From an uncultured Clostridia bacterium (lineage in GTDB: Bacteria; Bacillota; Clostridia; Lachnospirales; Lachnospiraceae), in assembly GCA_946629525.1 (NCBI GenBank), contig CAMOXU010000026.1, forward strand, positions 1 to 32,561: a stretch of 32,561 bases of DNA, read 5' to 3'. Both the position numbers and the translations under genes were made by a program. Positions within the stretch are counted from its first letter, which is position 1. Every line of letters starts with the position of its first letter. Under the pieces are notes generated by a model. The model did no database searches and was not told the DNA's origin. It saw only the letters and a program-made list of their open reading frames with translations. Shown in pieces: positions 23,609 through 30,992 of this stretch.

Positions 23609-23762
23609 ACTCCGTGCAGGATGCCCGTCCGCACGTACGGAAGAGGCTGTTGCGCGACTATGTTCGGCTCACATAGTAAAAATCTAAATTATTGGGCAGA
23701 TCAGACATCGAATTCTGCAGGATCATTCTGCGGAATCTGGTCTGTGCCGGCGGGGGGAAAAT
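23609..23762. other. Intergenic region upstream of the first AraC gene
   Basis: No gene is supported. It contains ACTATGT-tcggctc-ACATAGT near 23658-23678, preceded by TTGCGCG, which recalls the ends TTGCGAAACTATGTG of the large palindrome at the right edge. A loose inverted repeat covers about 23697-23745 (CAGATCAGA with TCTGGTCTG). GGGGGG just before the AraC ATG is its ribosome binding site. Confidence 0.4.
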
Positions 23763-24686
23763 ATGGGGACACGAACAGTCGGCCTTACAAAATCATGGAA
23801 TTTCACAGCTCTTGAAGATTTGAACAATTCTGATTCGATCGGAATCATATCCGGTCTGAACCTTGATTATTGCGGCACGGAGATCTGCGATCCGGGACAC
23901 TCTTACGGACCGGCTGTAAGAGAATCCTATCTGATCCATGTGATCCGCGAGGGTACAGGAATATTTCGGTCGCATGGACAGGAGTTCCATCTGCATAAGA
24001 ACCAGGCATTTCTGATCCGCCCTGAGGAAGAGAGCTTTTATGAGGCGGATTCCGAGGATCCGTGGCAGTATATGTGGGTCGGATTTCACGGATATGCGGC
24101 TGAAAAACTGGTCGAGAAAATAGGTTTTTCGGAAGAGTCTCCGGTCGTTACTTTCGAGAGCGTGGAGGGGCTTTACTCCATCATGATGGAAATCCTGGAA
24201 GCTTCCCAGCTTACGTACTCCGGCTATCTTATCCGCCTCGGAGAATTTTTCCGTTTCGTCGGACGCATGATAGAGCTGGGAGGAAAGCCCGGAGACAGAG
24301 AGCAGCTCGAGTATTCCCAGGGGGTCTACGTAAAGCAGGCGATGCTCCATATCATGTACAATTATCCGGAAAAGATCAAGATCGATGAGCTGGCATCTCA
24401 GATCGGCATCACCAGAAATTATCTGACGAAGAGCTTTCAGAAGGAGCTGGGAGTATCTCCGCAGGAATTCCTGATCAATGTGCGGATGGAGCGGGCTGCT
24501 GAACTCCTCACTTCGACAGGTCTTCCCGTGAACGAGGTCGCCGCAAAGGTCGGCTATCCGGATGCGCTGGCCTTCTCCAAGAAATTCAAGGAAAAGTACA
24601 AGCTGAGTCCGAAAACGTACAGAGAGACAAAGCCTGAGATTTCCCAGTCTTCCGCGAAGGGCGGTTATGATCCGGGATTGCTGTGA
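23763..24686 (+). CDS. AraC-family regulator with cupin sensor
   Basis: The 307-residue protein has an N-terminal cupin-like ligand domain (residues 35-130: DPGHSYGPAVRESYLIHVIR, EFHLHKNQAFLIRPEEESFY, DPWQYMWVGFHG) and two helix-turn-helix motifs at about 200-290 (IKIDELASQIGITRNYLTKS and VNEVAAKVGYPDALAFSKKF). Layout matches the MsmR/RafR-like regulators of alpha-galactoside and other sugar loci. Start after GGGGGGAAAAT. Its 3' end overlaps the convergent second AraC gene by 22 bases. I infer that it senses a sugar and helps control the alpha-galactosidase gene downstream, though not directly adjacent. Confidence 0.9.
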   Translation: MGTRTVGLTKSWNFTALEDLNNSDSIGIISGLNLDYCGTEICDPGHSYGPAVRESYLIHVIREGTGIFRSHGQEFHLHKNQAFLIRPEEESFYEADSEDPWQYMWVGFHGYAAEKLVEKIGFSEESPVVTFESVEGLYSIMMEILEASQLTYSGYLIRLGEFFRFVGRMIELGGKPGDREQLEYSQGVYVKQAMLHIMYNYPEKIKIDELASQIGITRNYLTKSFQKELGVSPQEFLINVRMERAAELLTSTGLPVNEVAAKVGYPDALAFSKKFKEKYKLSPKTYRETKPEISQSSAKGGYDPGLL

Positions 24687-25537
24687 TCTGACGGATCTGC
24701 CGTGGAATTGGCGTTTCTCCAGTTTCTCGGGGAGACACCGTAGACAGCTTTAAAAGCCCGTGAGAAATGCAGCTGGTTGGGGTAACCGACAGCGGTCCCT
24801 ATCTGGCTGACGGAATAGCGGGTCAGCTTCAGCAGCTCAGCCGCTTTGATCATACGATAACTGATCAGGAACTCCTGGGGGGATTTGCCGACGGCGTTCC
24901 GGAATATTTTTCCGAAATAGCTTCTGTTGAGGCCGGATCTTTCGGCGATGTCCTCCACGGAAATGTTGTTCATGTAGTTGTTTTCAATATAAGCCAGTGC
25001 TTCCTTGATATAGAGGTCTTTGACGTTCCCCTCGGAGGGCTGGTAATCTCTGACGGATCTTGTCAGTGCGTCAATGAAGAGATAGAGGTGTCCGATCAGA
25101 TGGAGGGGCGCCTCTTTTTTATTGAGCACGATGTAGAGCATCTCATCGCGCATTTTCTCTGCGAACTCCCGGTGGACAGGTCTGTAGATCGGCTGGTTGA
25201 TGCCGAGACCGGTGATTTCCACAGTCTCTCTGGCCCGCAGGCCGTCAAACTCCAGCCAGCAGTAAGTCCAGGGAATTCGTTCATCCGCGATATAGGTCGT
25301 GATCTGCTGCGGGGAGATCATAAATCCCTGTCCGGCCTTGAGCACGGCCGTGTTCTCGCGGCCTTTCCGGTCCTGCCACATAAAGGTGCCCTTTCCGCTC
25401 AGAATGTAATGGAAGAGGTAGTGATTGCGGATCGCGGGACCGAAGGAGTGAGCCGGATCGCAGTCTTCTCTGCCAAACTGGTACAATCCCAGATCCACAA
25501 AGTTCATACTTGGAAATATGGTGAAATCCTGTGACAT
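24665..25537 (-). CDS. AraC-family regulator with cupin sensor
   Basis: The 290-residue protein is a paralogue of the preceding one. The N-terminal domain has REDCDPAHSFGPAIRNHYLF, GQGFMISPQQITTYIADE and PWTYCWLEFDG. The C-terminal AraC domain at 190-280 has ISVEDIAERSGLNRSYFGKI and VSQIGTAVGYPNQLHFSRAF. The ATG is preceded by AAAGGAATGTTCCT. A minus-strand promoter (TTGTAA/TATAAT at 25723-25751) and a cre-like site at about 25582-25595 lie upstream. It diverges from the operon with the short AraC protein and GH36 enzyme, the usual place for the activator of an alpha-galactosidase gene, and is the best candidate for that role. Confidence 0.92.
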   Translation of the reverse strand: MSQDFTIFPSMNFVDLGLYQFGREDCDPAHSFGPAIRNHYLFHYILSGKGTFMWQDRKGRENTAVLKAGQGFMISPQQITTYIADERIPWTYCWLEFDGLRARETVEITGLGINQPIYRPVHREFAEKMRDEMLYIVLNKKEAPLHLIGHLYLFIDALTRSVRDYQPSEGNVKDLYIKEALAYIENNYMNNISVEDIAERSGLNRSYFGKIFRNAVGKSPQEFLISYRMIKAAELLKLTRYSVSQIGTAVGYPNQLHFSRAFKAVYGVSPRNWRNANSTADPSDHSNPGS

Positions 25538-25580
25538 AGGAACATTCCTTTCGCGAACATCTTAAAAATGTACATGCAAT

Positions 25581-25595
25581 TGCAAAGCGCTTTTC
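25581..25595. promoter_or_regulatory. cre-like catabolite-repression site (leader of the AraC gene)
   Basis: GCAAAGCGCTTTTC contains the whole core AAAGCGCTTT of a CcpA cre site, but both outer base pairs differ from TGWAANCGNTNWCA. It sits about 50 bases upstream of the AraC start codon and downstream of the promoter, where CcpA would block elongation. Confidence 0.4.
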
Positions 25596-25722
25596 TTTAT
25601 CAAACTCCATTCCGCACAGAGTTTCCGGGGCGTCTGTCATCCGGAATATACCATAATGCGATGCAATATATAAAAACCGATACAAAAGCGGCAAAATGAT
25701 ATAAAAACAGCCCTATAAGGCT

Positions 25723-25751
25723 ATTATAAGTCGAATTCTGTTATATTACAA
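25723..25751 (-). promoter_or_regulatory. Divergent promoter region, AraC gene (minus)
   Basis: On the minus strand: TTGTAA (25746-25751), a 17-base spacer, and TATAAT (25723-25728). On the plus strand a perfect TATAAT lies at 25758-25763 with a poor -35, so the two promoters overlap back to back. A weak -35 on the plus side fits activator-dependent transcription of the GH36 operon. Confidence 0.65.
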
Positions 25752-25800
25752 TAAAAGTATAATGGAAGTACAGGCAGAAAACGTACGAAAGTAAGCTTAT

Positions 25801-25814
25801 TGAAAGCGTTTCGG
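25801..25814. promoter_or_regulatory. cre-like site upstream of the short AraC gene
   Basis: TGAAAGCGTTTCGG matches the left eight bases of the cre consensus and the next two, but the right end deviates. GAAA-GCG-TTTC is symmetric. It lies about 30 bases after the plus-strand start site and 15 bases before the gene. A LacI-family operator is an alternative. Confidence 0.4.
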
Positions 25815-25828
25815 CAAGAGGGCATGAT

Positions 25829-26209
25829 ATGGATGAGCAAAGAAAAGCGGGGATAAACGGCGGCAGGACAGACTTCTCTTACTCCGAATACGCGGTCAGG
25901 TATATCAACGAACATTTCGCTGAAAAAATACGGATCCAGGATCTGGCAGAACACATCGGTATATCAAGAAGCTATCTGGGAAAGCTCGTGAGGAAAGAGA
26001 CGGGAATGTCTCCGCAGGAATATCTGATCGAAGTAAGGATGAAGAAAGCCGCAGATCTCCTTGGCAGATCCAATGATCTGGTGCAGTCCATAGCATCGGC
26101 ATGCGGATATGACGATCCGATGGCGTTCTCTAAAGTATTCAAATCCAGATTCGGCATCAATCCGCGTGATTATCGAAAACAGCACAACGAAACAGCTTCG
26201 GAGCAGTAA
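25829..26209 (+). CDS. Short AraC protein, DNA-binding domain only
   Basis: The 126-residue protein consists almost entirely of an AraC-type double helix-turn-helix (IRIQDLAEHIGISRSYLGKL and VQSIASACGYDDPMAFSKVF, ending FGINPRDYRKQ). The cupin sensor found in its two neighbours is absent, and the upstream sequence does not encode one in any frame. The size is like MarA/SoxS. Start ATG after AAGAGGGCATGAT, weak. It is 28 bases upstream of the GH36 gene and probably co-transcribed with it. It may act alone without a ligand, or be the surviving half of a regulator whose 5' part was replaced by the promoter region. Confidence 0.85.
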   Translation: MDEQRKAGINGGRTDFSYSEYAVRYINEHFAEKIRIQDLAEHIGISRSYLGKLVRKETGMSPQEYLIEVRMKKAADLLGRSNDLVQSIASACGYDDPMAFSKVFKSRFGINPRDYRKQHNETASEQ

Positions 26210-26237
26210 AAAATCACAGGCTGAAAGGAGAATGTTT

Positions 26238-28466
26238 ATGCCAATCATTTATCATGAGAAATCAAGGGTATTTCATCTCACCAATGAATATGTCAGCTAC
26301 ATCCTCTATGTGATGGAGAACGATCAGCTGGAAAATCTGTATTACGGGAAAAGGATCCATGACAGAGAGGACTTCTCTTACCTGCATGAGACGACGTGGA
26401 GATCGCAGATGACGCTCTCCATGCCGGATCCGTCCAACCTCTCCCTGCACTATGTGCGCCAGGAGTACCCGTTCTTCGGATCCGGTGACTACCGCTCCCC
26501 TGCGGGAGAGATCCTTCAGGCGGACGGGAGCCGTGTGTCCGACTTCAAGTTCAGGAGCTATAAGATCTTTGCGGGAAAGCCGGCTCTTCAGGGTCTGCCC
26601 GCGACCTACGTGGAGTCGGAGGACGAGGCGGAGACGCTTGAGATCACCCTCACCGATGAGGTGAGCGGGACAGACCTCACGCTGTCCTATACGCTGTTCC
26701 GTGATTATCCGGTCATCACTCGCCACAGCCGTTTTACCCAGAACGGGGAGAAGCCGGTCACGCTCCTGAAAGCGCTCTCTGCCAGCGTCGAGTTCCTCGA
26801 TATGGATTATGAGATGCTGCAGCTGTCCGGAGCGTGGGGAAGGGAGCGCCATCCCCATACGCGCAGGCTGGAACGCGGGATCCAGGCAATTCAGGGCCTT
26901 GCCGGAACGACCGGCGGAGCGGAGCAGAATCCGTTCATTGCGCTCATGCGGCCCGGTACAACGGAGAAGAGCGGGGAGGTCTACGGTTTTTCGCTGGTGT
27001 ACAGCGGGAATCATCTGGAGCAGGTCGAGGTGTCGACTTTTGACATGACGCGTGTCCTGCTCGGCATCAATCCGCAGAACTTCGCATGGAAGCTTTGCAG
27101 GGGAGAGAGCTTTACGACGCCGGAAGCAGTCCTTGTCTACTCGGACGAGGGACTCGGCGGGATGAGCCGGACGTACCATGACCTCTACAGGACACGCCTG
27201 GCGCGCGGAGAGTGGAGAGATAAGGCGCGTCCGATCCTTCTCAATAACTGGGAGGGTACGTATTTTGATTTCAACGAGGAAAAGCTCCTCGCGATGGCCG
27301 GGAAGGCCAAAGAACTCGGTGTGGAGCTCTTCGTGCTCGATGACGGATGGTTCGGTAAGAGAAATGATGACACGTCGGGACTCGGAGACTGGTTCTGCAA
27401 TCTTGAAAAGATTCCGTCAGGCATCGACGGGCTTTCCCGGAAGATGGAAGAGATCGGCCTGAAGTTCGGCCTCTGGGTCGAGCTCGAGATGGTCAATAAG
27501 GACAGCGACCTGTACCGCGCGCATCCGGACTGGATGATCCAGGCACCAGGGCGTTATCACTGCCAGGCAAGGCACCAGCATGTGCTCGATTTTTCAAGGC
27601 AGGAGGTCGTCGACCATATCCATGATATGATCGCGAAGATTCTCGCTGCATCAAAGATTTCTTACGTAAAATGGGATATGAACCGCTACATGACGGCAGC
27701 ATTCAGTCAGGATCTTCCGGCGGACCGCCAGGGAGAGATGATGCACCGCTATATCCTGGGCGTCTACAGTCTGTATGAGCGTCTGATCCGCGAGTTCCCG
27801 CATATCCTGTTCGAATCGTGCGCGAGCGGCGGAGCCCGTTTTGATCCGGGCATGCTTTATTACGCGCCGCAGGCCTGGACGAGTGACGACACGGATGCGT
27901 ATGAGAGATGCAGGATCCAGTACGGCACGTCCTTCGTTTACCCGCTCTCCATGATGGGAGCGCATGTGTCTGCCGTTCCGAATCATCAGCTCGGCCGGAC
28001 GACACCGCTTTCTACCCGTGGAAATGTCGCGATGTTCGGCACCTTCGGCTATGAGCTCGATGTCCTGAAGATGACGGAGGAGGAGCTCGCAGTCGTGAGG
28101 GAGCAGATCCTTCGGATGAAGAAGTACCGGGAAATGATCCAGACCGACAGCGATTTCTACCGTCTGCTGGATCCCTACAAGGGCAACGAGACGGGCTGGA
28201 TCTGTGTATCGAAGGATAAGAGAAGCGCGCTGGCTCTTTACTGCCAGACGCTCAACCGGGTCAATGAATCCTGGATCCGCTTTAAACTGGACGGCCTTTG
28301 CGGGGATGTCTCCTACACGGTGCGGTACAGCATCGGGGAGGAGATTCGTGAATATCCAGCCTGGGGAGATGAACTCATGCGGATCGGCATTCCGGTCAAA
28401 CGCAATGACCTGAGCGCTATGGGAGGAGACTTCGTTTCGATCCTCTATGAACTGCAGGCAGAGTGA
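26238..28466 (+). CDS. GH36 alpha-galactosidase
   Basis: The 742-residue enzyme has the full GH36 layout: an N-terminal beta-sandwich (to about 330), a TIM barrel, and a C-terminal beta domain. The nucleophile is Asp480 in YVKWDMNR and the acid/base Asp550 in WTSDDTDA; the 70-residue spacing matches Geobacillus AgaA (478/548). Other signatures are NNWEGTYFDFNEEKLL, LFVLDDGWFGKRNDD, FESCASGGARFD and GAHVSAVPNHQ. It hydrolyses alpha-1,6-galactosides such as melibiose, raffinose and stachyose. Having no signal peptide, it acts inside the cell. FGLWVELEMV replaces the commoner GLWFEPEMV, and QARHQHVLDFSR replaces GRNQxVLDxSR. The start at 26238 has AGGAG seven bases upstream. No transporter is encoded beside it. 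Confidence 0.94.
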   Translation: MPIIYHEKSRVFHLTNEYVSYILYVMENDQLENLYYGKRIHDREDFSYLHETTWRSQMTLSMPDPSNLSLHYVRQEYPFFGSGDYRSPAGEILQADGSRVSDFKFRSYKIFAGKPALQGLPATYVESEDEAETLEITLTDEVSGTDLTLSYTLFRDYPVITRHSRFTQNGEKPVTLLKALSASVEFLDMDYEMLQLSGAWGRERHPHTRRLERGIQAIQGLAGTTGGAEQNPFIALMRPGTTEKSGEVYGFSLVYSGNHLEQVEVSTFDMTRVLLGINPQNFAWKLCRGESFTTPEAVLVYSDEGLGGMSRTYHDLYRTRLARGEWRDKARPILLNNWEGTYFDFNEEKLLAMAGKAKELGVELFVLDDGWFGKRNDDTSGLGDWFCNLEKIPSGIDGLSRKMEEIGLKFGLWVELEMVNKDSDLYRAHPDWMIQAPGRYHCQARHQHVLDFSRQEVVDHIHDMIAKILAASKISYVKWDMNRYMTAAFSQDLPADRQGEMMHRYILGVYSLYERLIREFPHILFESCASGGARFDPGMLYYAPQAWTSDDTDAYERCRIQYGTSFVYPLSMMGAHVSAVPNHQLGRTTPLSTRGNVAMFGTFGYELDVLKMTEEELAVVREQILRMKKYREMIQTDSDFYRLLDPYKGNETGWICVSKDKRSALALYCQTLNRVNESWIRFKLDGLCGDVSYTVRYSIGEEIREYPAWGDELMRIGIPVKRNDLSAMGGDFVSILYELQAE

Positions 28467-28512
28467 GAAAATGAAAGCTCCCGGCAGATCGAAGCCGCGC
28501 AAACGGGCAGGT

Positions 28513-28612
28513 GCTTCACGCCCTGTGCAGGCAGGATCACCGGGACCTTCCGCAGTCAGAGATGCTCCACACCCTGTACAGGCAGGATCGCCGGGCTCCA
28601 ACAGTCAGAGAT
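28513..28612. repeat. Tandem duplication, two ~50-bp units
   Basis: A 51-bp unit (28513-28563) and a 49-bp unit (28564-28612) share CCTGT(G/A)CAGGCAGGATC and CAGTCAGAGAT. They lie between the GH36 stop and its terminator. A small ORF covers them but runs through the terminator and lacks a ribosome binding site. Confidence 0.75.
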
Positions 28613-28613
28613 T

Positions 28614-28662
28614 AAAAAGAACCCTCCGGACATCGCACGGACGATGCCCGGAGGATTCTTTG
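28614..28662. terminator. Bidirectional terminator (GH36 / anti-sigma gene)
   Basis: CCTCCGG (28623-28629) pairs with CCGGAGG (28648-28654) and ATCG with CGAT inside. ATTCTTT follows on plus; on minus TTCTTTTTAATC follows, so it suits both convergent genes. Confidence 0.8.
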
Positions 28663-28702
28663 CGTACACAGTCTTTTTTGCTCTGTCACAGCCGATCACG
28701 AA

Positions 28703-29095
28703 TCACAGCTTTTTGACGAGCTTCAGAATATTCTGGCCATCCTTATATTCGTAGATCATATCGTCCACGGATTTCTTGACCATGAAGATGCCGAGACCGC
28801 CGATCTGCCTGTCTTCGGCCGCAAGCGTGACGTCCGGATCCACCTTTTCAAGCGGATTATACGGAATCCCGTTGTCTGAGAGGGTGATGGTGCAGATTCC
28901 GTCGTCGATACTGATGTCGATCACGGCATTGCCGGTCCCGGATCCGTATGCATAGCTCGCAATGTTGACGAAAATCTCCTCAACAGCCAGATCGAGCTGC
29001 ATCTGGGCTTTCATCGGACAGCCGGCTTCTTCCAGCGCATTGTCGACAAAAGCGAGGACAGAATCGAGATTTTCTACTTTTGCAGGAATTGTCAT
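28703..29095 (-). CDS. RsbW/SpoIIAB-like anti-sigma factor kinase
   Basis: The 130-residue protein is an HATPase_c_2 GHKL ATP-binding domain. The N-box is LDLAVEEIFVNIASYAYG, followed by ITLSDNGIPYNPLEK (G1 box) and QIGGLGIFMVKKSVDD (G2). Such proteins phosphorylate anti-anti-sigma (STAS) partners and may hold a sigma factor. The start is the ATG after GAAGAGAGGGAAAACG; the longer frame begins inside the phosphatase remnant. The gene overlaps the stop of that remnant by ATGA, showing that the two once formed a translationally coupled pair. No STAS or sigma gene is here, so its partners must be elsewhere. A two-part phosphatase-kinase module is common in this kind of bacteria. Confidence 0.9.
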   Translation of the reverse strand: MTIPAKVENLDSVLAFVDNALEEAGCPMKAQMQLDLAVEEIFVNIASYAYGSGTGNAVIDISIDDGICTITLSDNGIPYNPLEKVDPDVTLAAEDRQIGGLGIFMVKKSVDDMIYEYKDGQNILKLVKKL

Positions 29096-29190
29096 CGTTT
29101 TCCCTCTCTTCCGTAGTAGCGGATACAAAGCATGGTGATGTCGTCGAACGGCGGGGCGTTCCCGATATAGATACATTCTAGCAGAGATGC
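29092..29190 (-). pseudogene. PP2C (SpoIIE/RsbU-type) phosphatase, C-terminal tail
   Basis: The frame reads ECIYIGNAPPFDDITMLCIR YYGREGK and stops at the start codon of the anti-sigma kinase. FDDITML is the last conserved motif of PP2C-type SpoIIE/RsbU phosphatases, with the two Asp of the metal site. Upstream, the frame meets the rsmJ stop codon after about 50 codons without other recognisable phosphatase sequence, and no start is present. The rest of the gene is therefore gone, most likely through a deletion that brought rsmJ next to the tail. Confidence 0.75.
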
Positions 29191-29247
29191 GGTGGAATTG
29201 CCACAAATCGGCTCATTTTTTGAGCGGGAACAGCACCGGGAGTACTG

Positions 29248-30060
29248 TTATCCCCGCACAACGATACAATCATAGCGGATCGCTTTGCCCTTTATGGAGT
29301 AGGCAGGCTTTACATCCGCGAGAAACGGTCCCTTGAGGGGACGCTTGACCACGATCCTTCTCGGATTTGCTTCGATGGCCGCGGAGAGAAGGGCCGCTTC
29401 CTCCGCGCAGGGGCTCTCCAGCATCTGCAGTATCTGGAGCTTCTTGGTGATGAGCCCGCTCTTTTTGCGTTCCGGGAACATCGGATCCAGATAAATGAGA
29501 TCCGGCGCAGCGGGAAGTCCGCGGAGGGCGGAGAGGGCGGCGAGACTGTCCTCCCTGTGCAGGATCATGCGGGAGGCTGCGTCGGCGAGGACTGCAGTGC
29601 CTTCAGAAGACCGGGCTTTTCTGAGCGAATCTTCCAGAAGTTCGGCTGTAACGGGATCGTGTTCGAAGAGATGGACCGTATAGCCCATCGCGGCGAGCAG
29701 CAGGGAATCCTCGCCGAGCCCGGCTGTACAGTCGATCGCGACAGGGGCGGGTCCCGGATTTTTCAGCTTTGCAGCGCGGACGAGGAGCTCTGCGGACAGC
29801 TTTCCCGGCATCAGGCGGGGAAGCATGTGCGTGAGATCTCCGTGGAGGGTCATTTTCCCGTCGAAGAGGGAGAGCCCGTCCGTATCCAGAAGGATCGCGA
29901 GGTCAAAGGTCTGCCCGACCTCGCCGGGATCCCTGCAGACGGGAAGATCCAGGCGCGCGGAGAGCTGCCCGGCTCTGTCCCGGAAGGCGGGATCCGGAGC
30001 CAGGATGCAGACAGTGGTGCTGTGATCCCCGGGGCGGGTGGATAAGTTCTTTTTTCTCAT
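29248..30060 (-). CDS. rsmJ: RsmJ-like 16S rRNA methyltransferase
   Basis: The 270-residue protein is a class I SAM-dependent methyltransferase of the RsmJ (YhiQ) family, which methylates G1516 of 16S rRNA. VAIDCTAGLGEDSLLLAAMG binds SAM, VHLFEHDPVTAELLEDSLRK follows, and LIYLDPMFPERKKSGLITKK is the hallmark catalytic segment. The last part VVKRPLKGPFL and CIVVRG completes the fold. The start at 30060 (MRKKN) follows AAGGAAAAACA; the longer frame lacks support. A minus-strand promoter lies at 30125-30153. It is monocistronic. Family members are less common in Bacillota than in Proteobacteria, so substrate identity is by similarity. Confidence 0.88.
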   Translation of the reverse strand: MRKKNLSTRPGDHSTTVCILAPDPAFRDRAGQLSARLDLPVCRDPGEVGQTFDLAILLDTDGLSLFDGKMTLHGDLTHMLPRLMPGKLSAELLVRAAKLKNPGPAPVAIDCTAGLGEDSLLLAAMGYTVHLFEHDPVTAELLEDSLRKARSSEGTAVLADAASRMILHREDSLAALSALRGLPAAPDLIYLDPMFPERKKSGLITKKLQILQMLESPCAEEAALLSAAIEANPRRIVVKRPLKGPFLADVKPAYSIKGKAIRYDCIVVRG

Positions 30061-30124
30061 TGTTTTTCCTTGCAGTCTTGCAATTTGGAAGCCGCGGAGC
30101 GGCTTTCGGTAAGTATTCAAGGAC

Positions 30125-30153
30125 AGTATACAGTATTTATGCGGAGGGGTCAA
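30125..30153 (-). promoter_or_regulatory. Promoter of rsmJ
   Basis: On the minus strand: TTGACC (30148-30153), a 17-base spacer, and TATACT (30125-30130). The start site would be about 58 bases before the ATG. A hairpin AAGCCG-cggag-CGGCTT lies in the leader. Confidence 0.75.
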
Positions 30154-30284
30154 AAGTGCGCGAGTTTCCGGAACCGGCGACCGACAGGCGGCGCAAGCGC
30201 CGACAAGCGGACAACGTGTTCGCTCTCATGCTCTGTGCCGTGAGCGCAGGGAGATTCTTGACGCATACGCATTGGGCGGAATGC
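30154..30284. other. Intergenic, no gene seen
   Basis: Between the two divergent promoters there is only a small hairpin CGGCGC-aa-GCGCCG near 30188-30201. Nothing else is recognised. Confidence 0.4.
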
Positions 30285-30313
30285 TTGACTCGACCGTTTC
30301 GAACGAATATACT
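30285..30313 (+). promoter_or_regulatory. Promoter of the DUF2752 gene
   Basis: TTGACT (30285-30290), a 17-base spacer, and TATACT (30308-30313). The spacer contains the symmetric CGTT-TCG-AACG, which could be an operator. Confidence 0.7.
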
Positions 30314-30411
30314 GTAATCATGCTTGAATCTGGCGCAGAAGCCTGTGTTAAGGGGAGGCGGCCGACCGCCGCTCCCGAATGGAACAGGACTCGAAATACA
30401 GGGAAATCTGG

Positions 30412-30813
30412 ATGGGAACGAAACTGAAAAGGTGGCAGAGAATCGCGCTCGCAGGAGCTCTCCCGACGGTGGTTATCGCCGTTTGCGTGCTGTTGTACAC
30501 GGGACTCTGGAATTTTCCGTGTCTGTTCTTTAAGCTGACAGGCCTTTACTGTCCGGGCTGCGGAACAGGACGTGCACTGAAGGCCTTCGTACACGGGCGA
30601 TTCGGTGAGGCCTTCCGATATAACAGTATGCTGTTCATTCTGGGGCTGCCTTTCCTGGGGATCTTCCTTCATGAATATCTGAGAATGGTCTTTCCAAAGA
30701 TGGGCCTTCGCCCGGTCTATATCGGACAAAAGGCAGGGATCACGATCTTTATCGTGATCGTCCTCTACTGGGTCCTTCGGAATATTCCGGTGTTTTCATT
30801 TCTCGCGCCGTAA
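30412..30813 (+). CDS. DUF2752 membrane protein
   Basis: The protein is 133 residues from the ATG at 30412, preceded by AGGGAAATCTGG; the frame is open from an ATG at 30379 (11 more residues) but its GGGGAGG is 20 bases away. The DUF2752 signature is GLYCPGCGTGRALKAFVHGR, with paired Cys, between two membrane helices. A third helix ends the protein. Function is unknown. DUF2752 genes often sit beside CD225-type membrane proteins, as here (180 bases upstream of one). Confidence 0.88.
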   Translation: MGTKLKRWQRIALAGALPTVVIAVCVLLYTGLWNFPCLFFKLTGLYCPGCGTGRALKAFVHGRFGEAFRYNSMLFILGLPFLGIFLHEYLRMVFPKMGLRPVYIGQKAGITIFIVIVLYWVLRNIPVFSFLAP

Positions 30814-30992
30814 AAGGGAAAGAGTTCGCAGAGCGATGCAGGGCGGAAGAGCCTGCGCCTATAGAGGCCGGTACCGGAACGCGGAACGTTCCTCACGGCG
30901 GAAGATGATTTTTCACTCGCAAGAGTTTGAAAAATAAGTAAACAGTGTGCGGAATAGGCCGCATACGAATCCTGGAGCAGGGAGGAAAAATT

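Noticed and set aside
28447..28716. 89-codon ORF after the GH36 gene
   Set aside because: No ribosome binding site, made of a recent duplication, and it reads through the bidirectional terminator.
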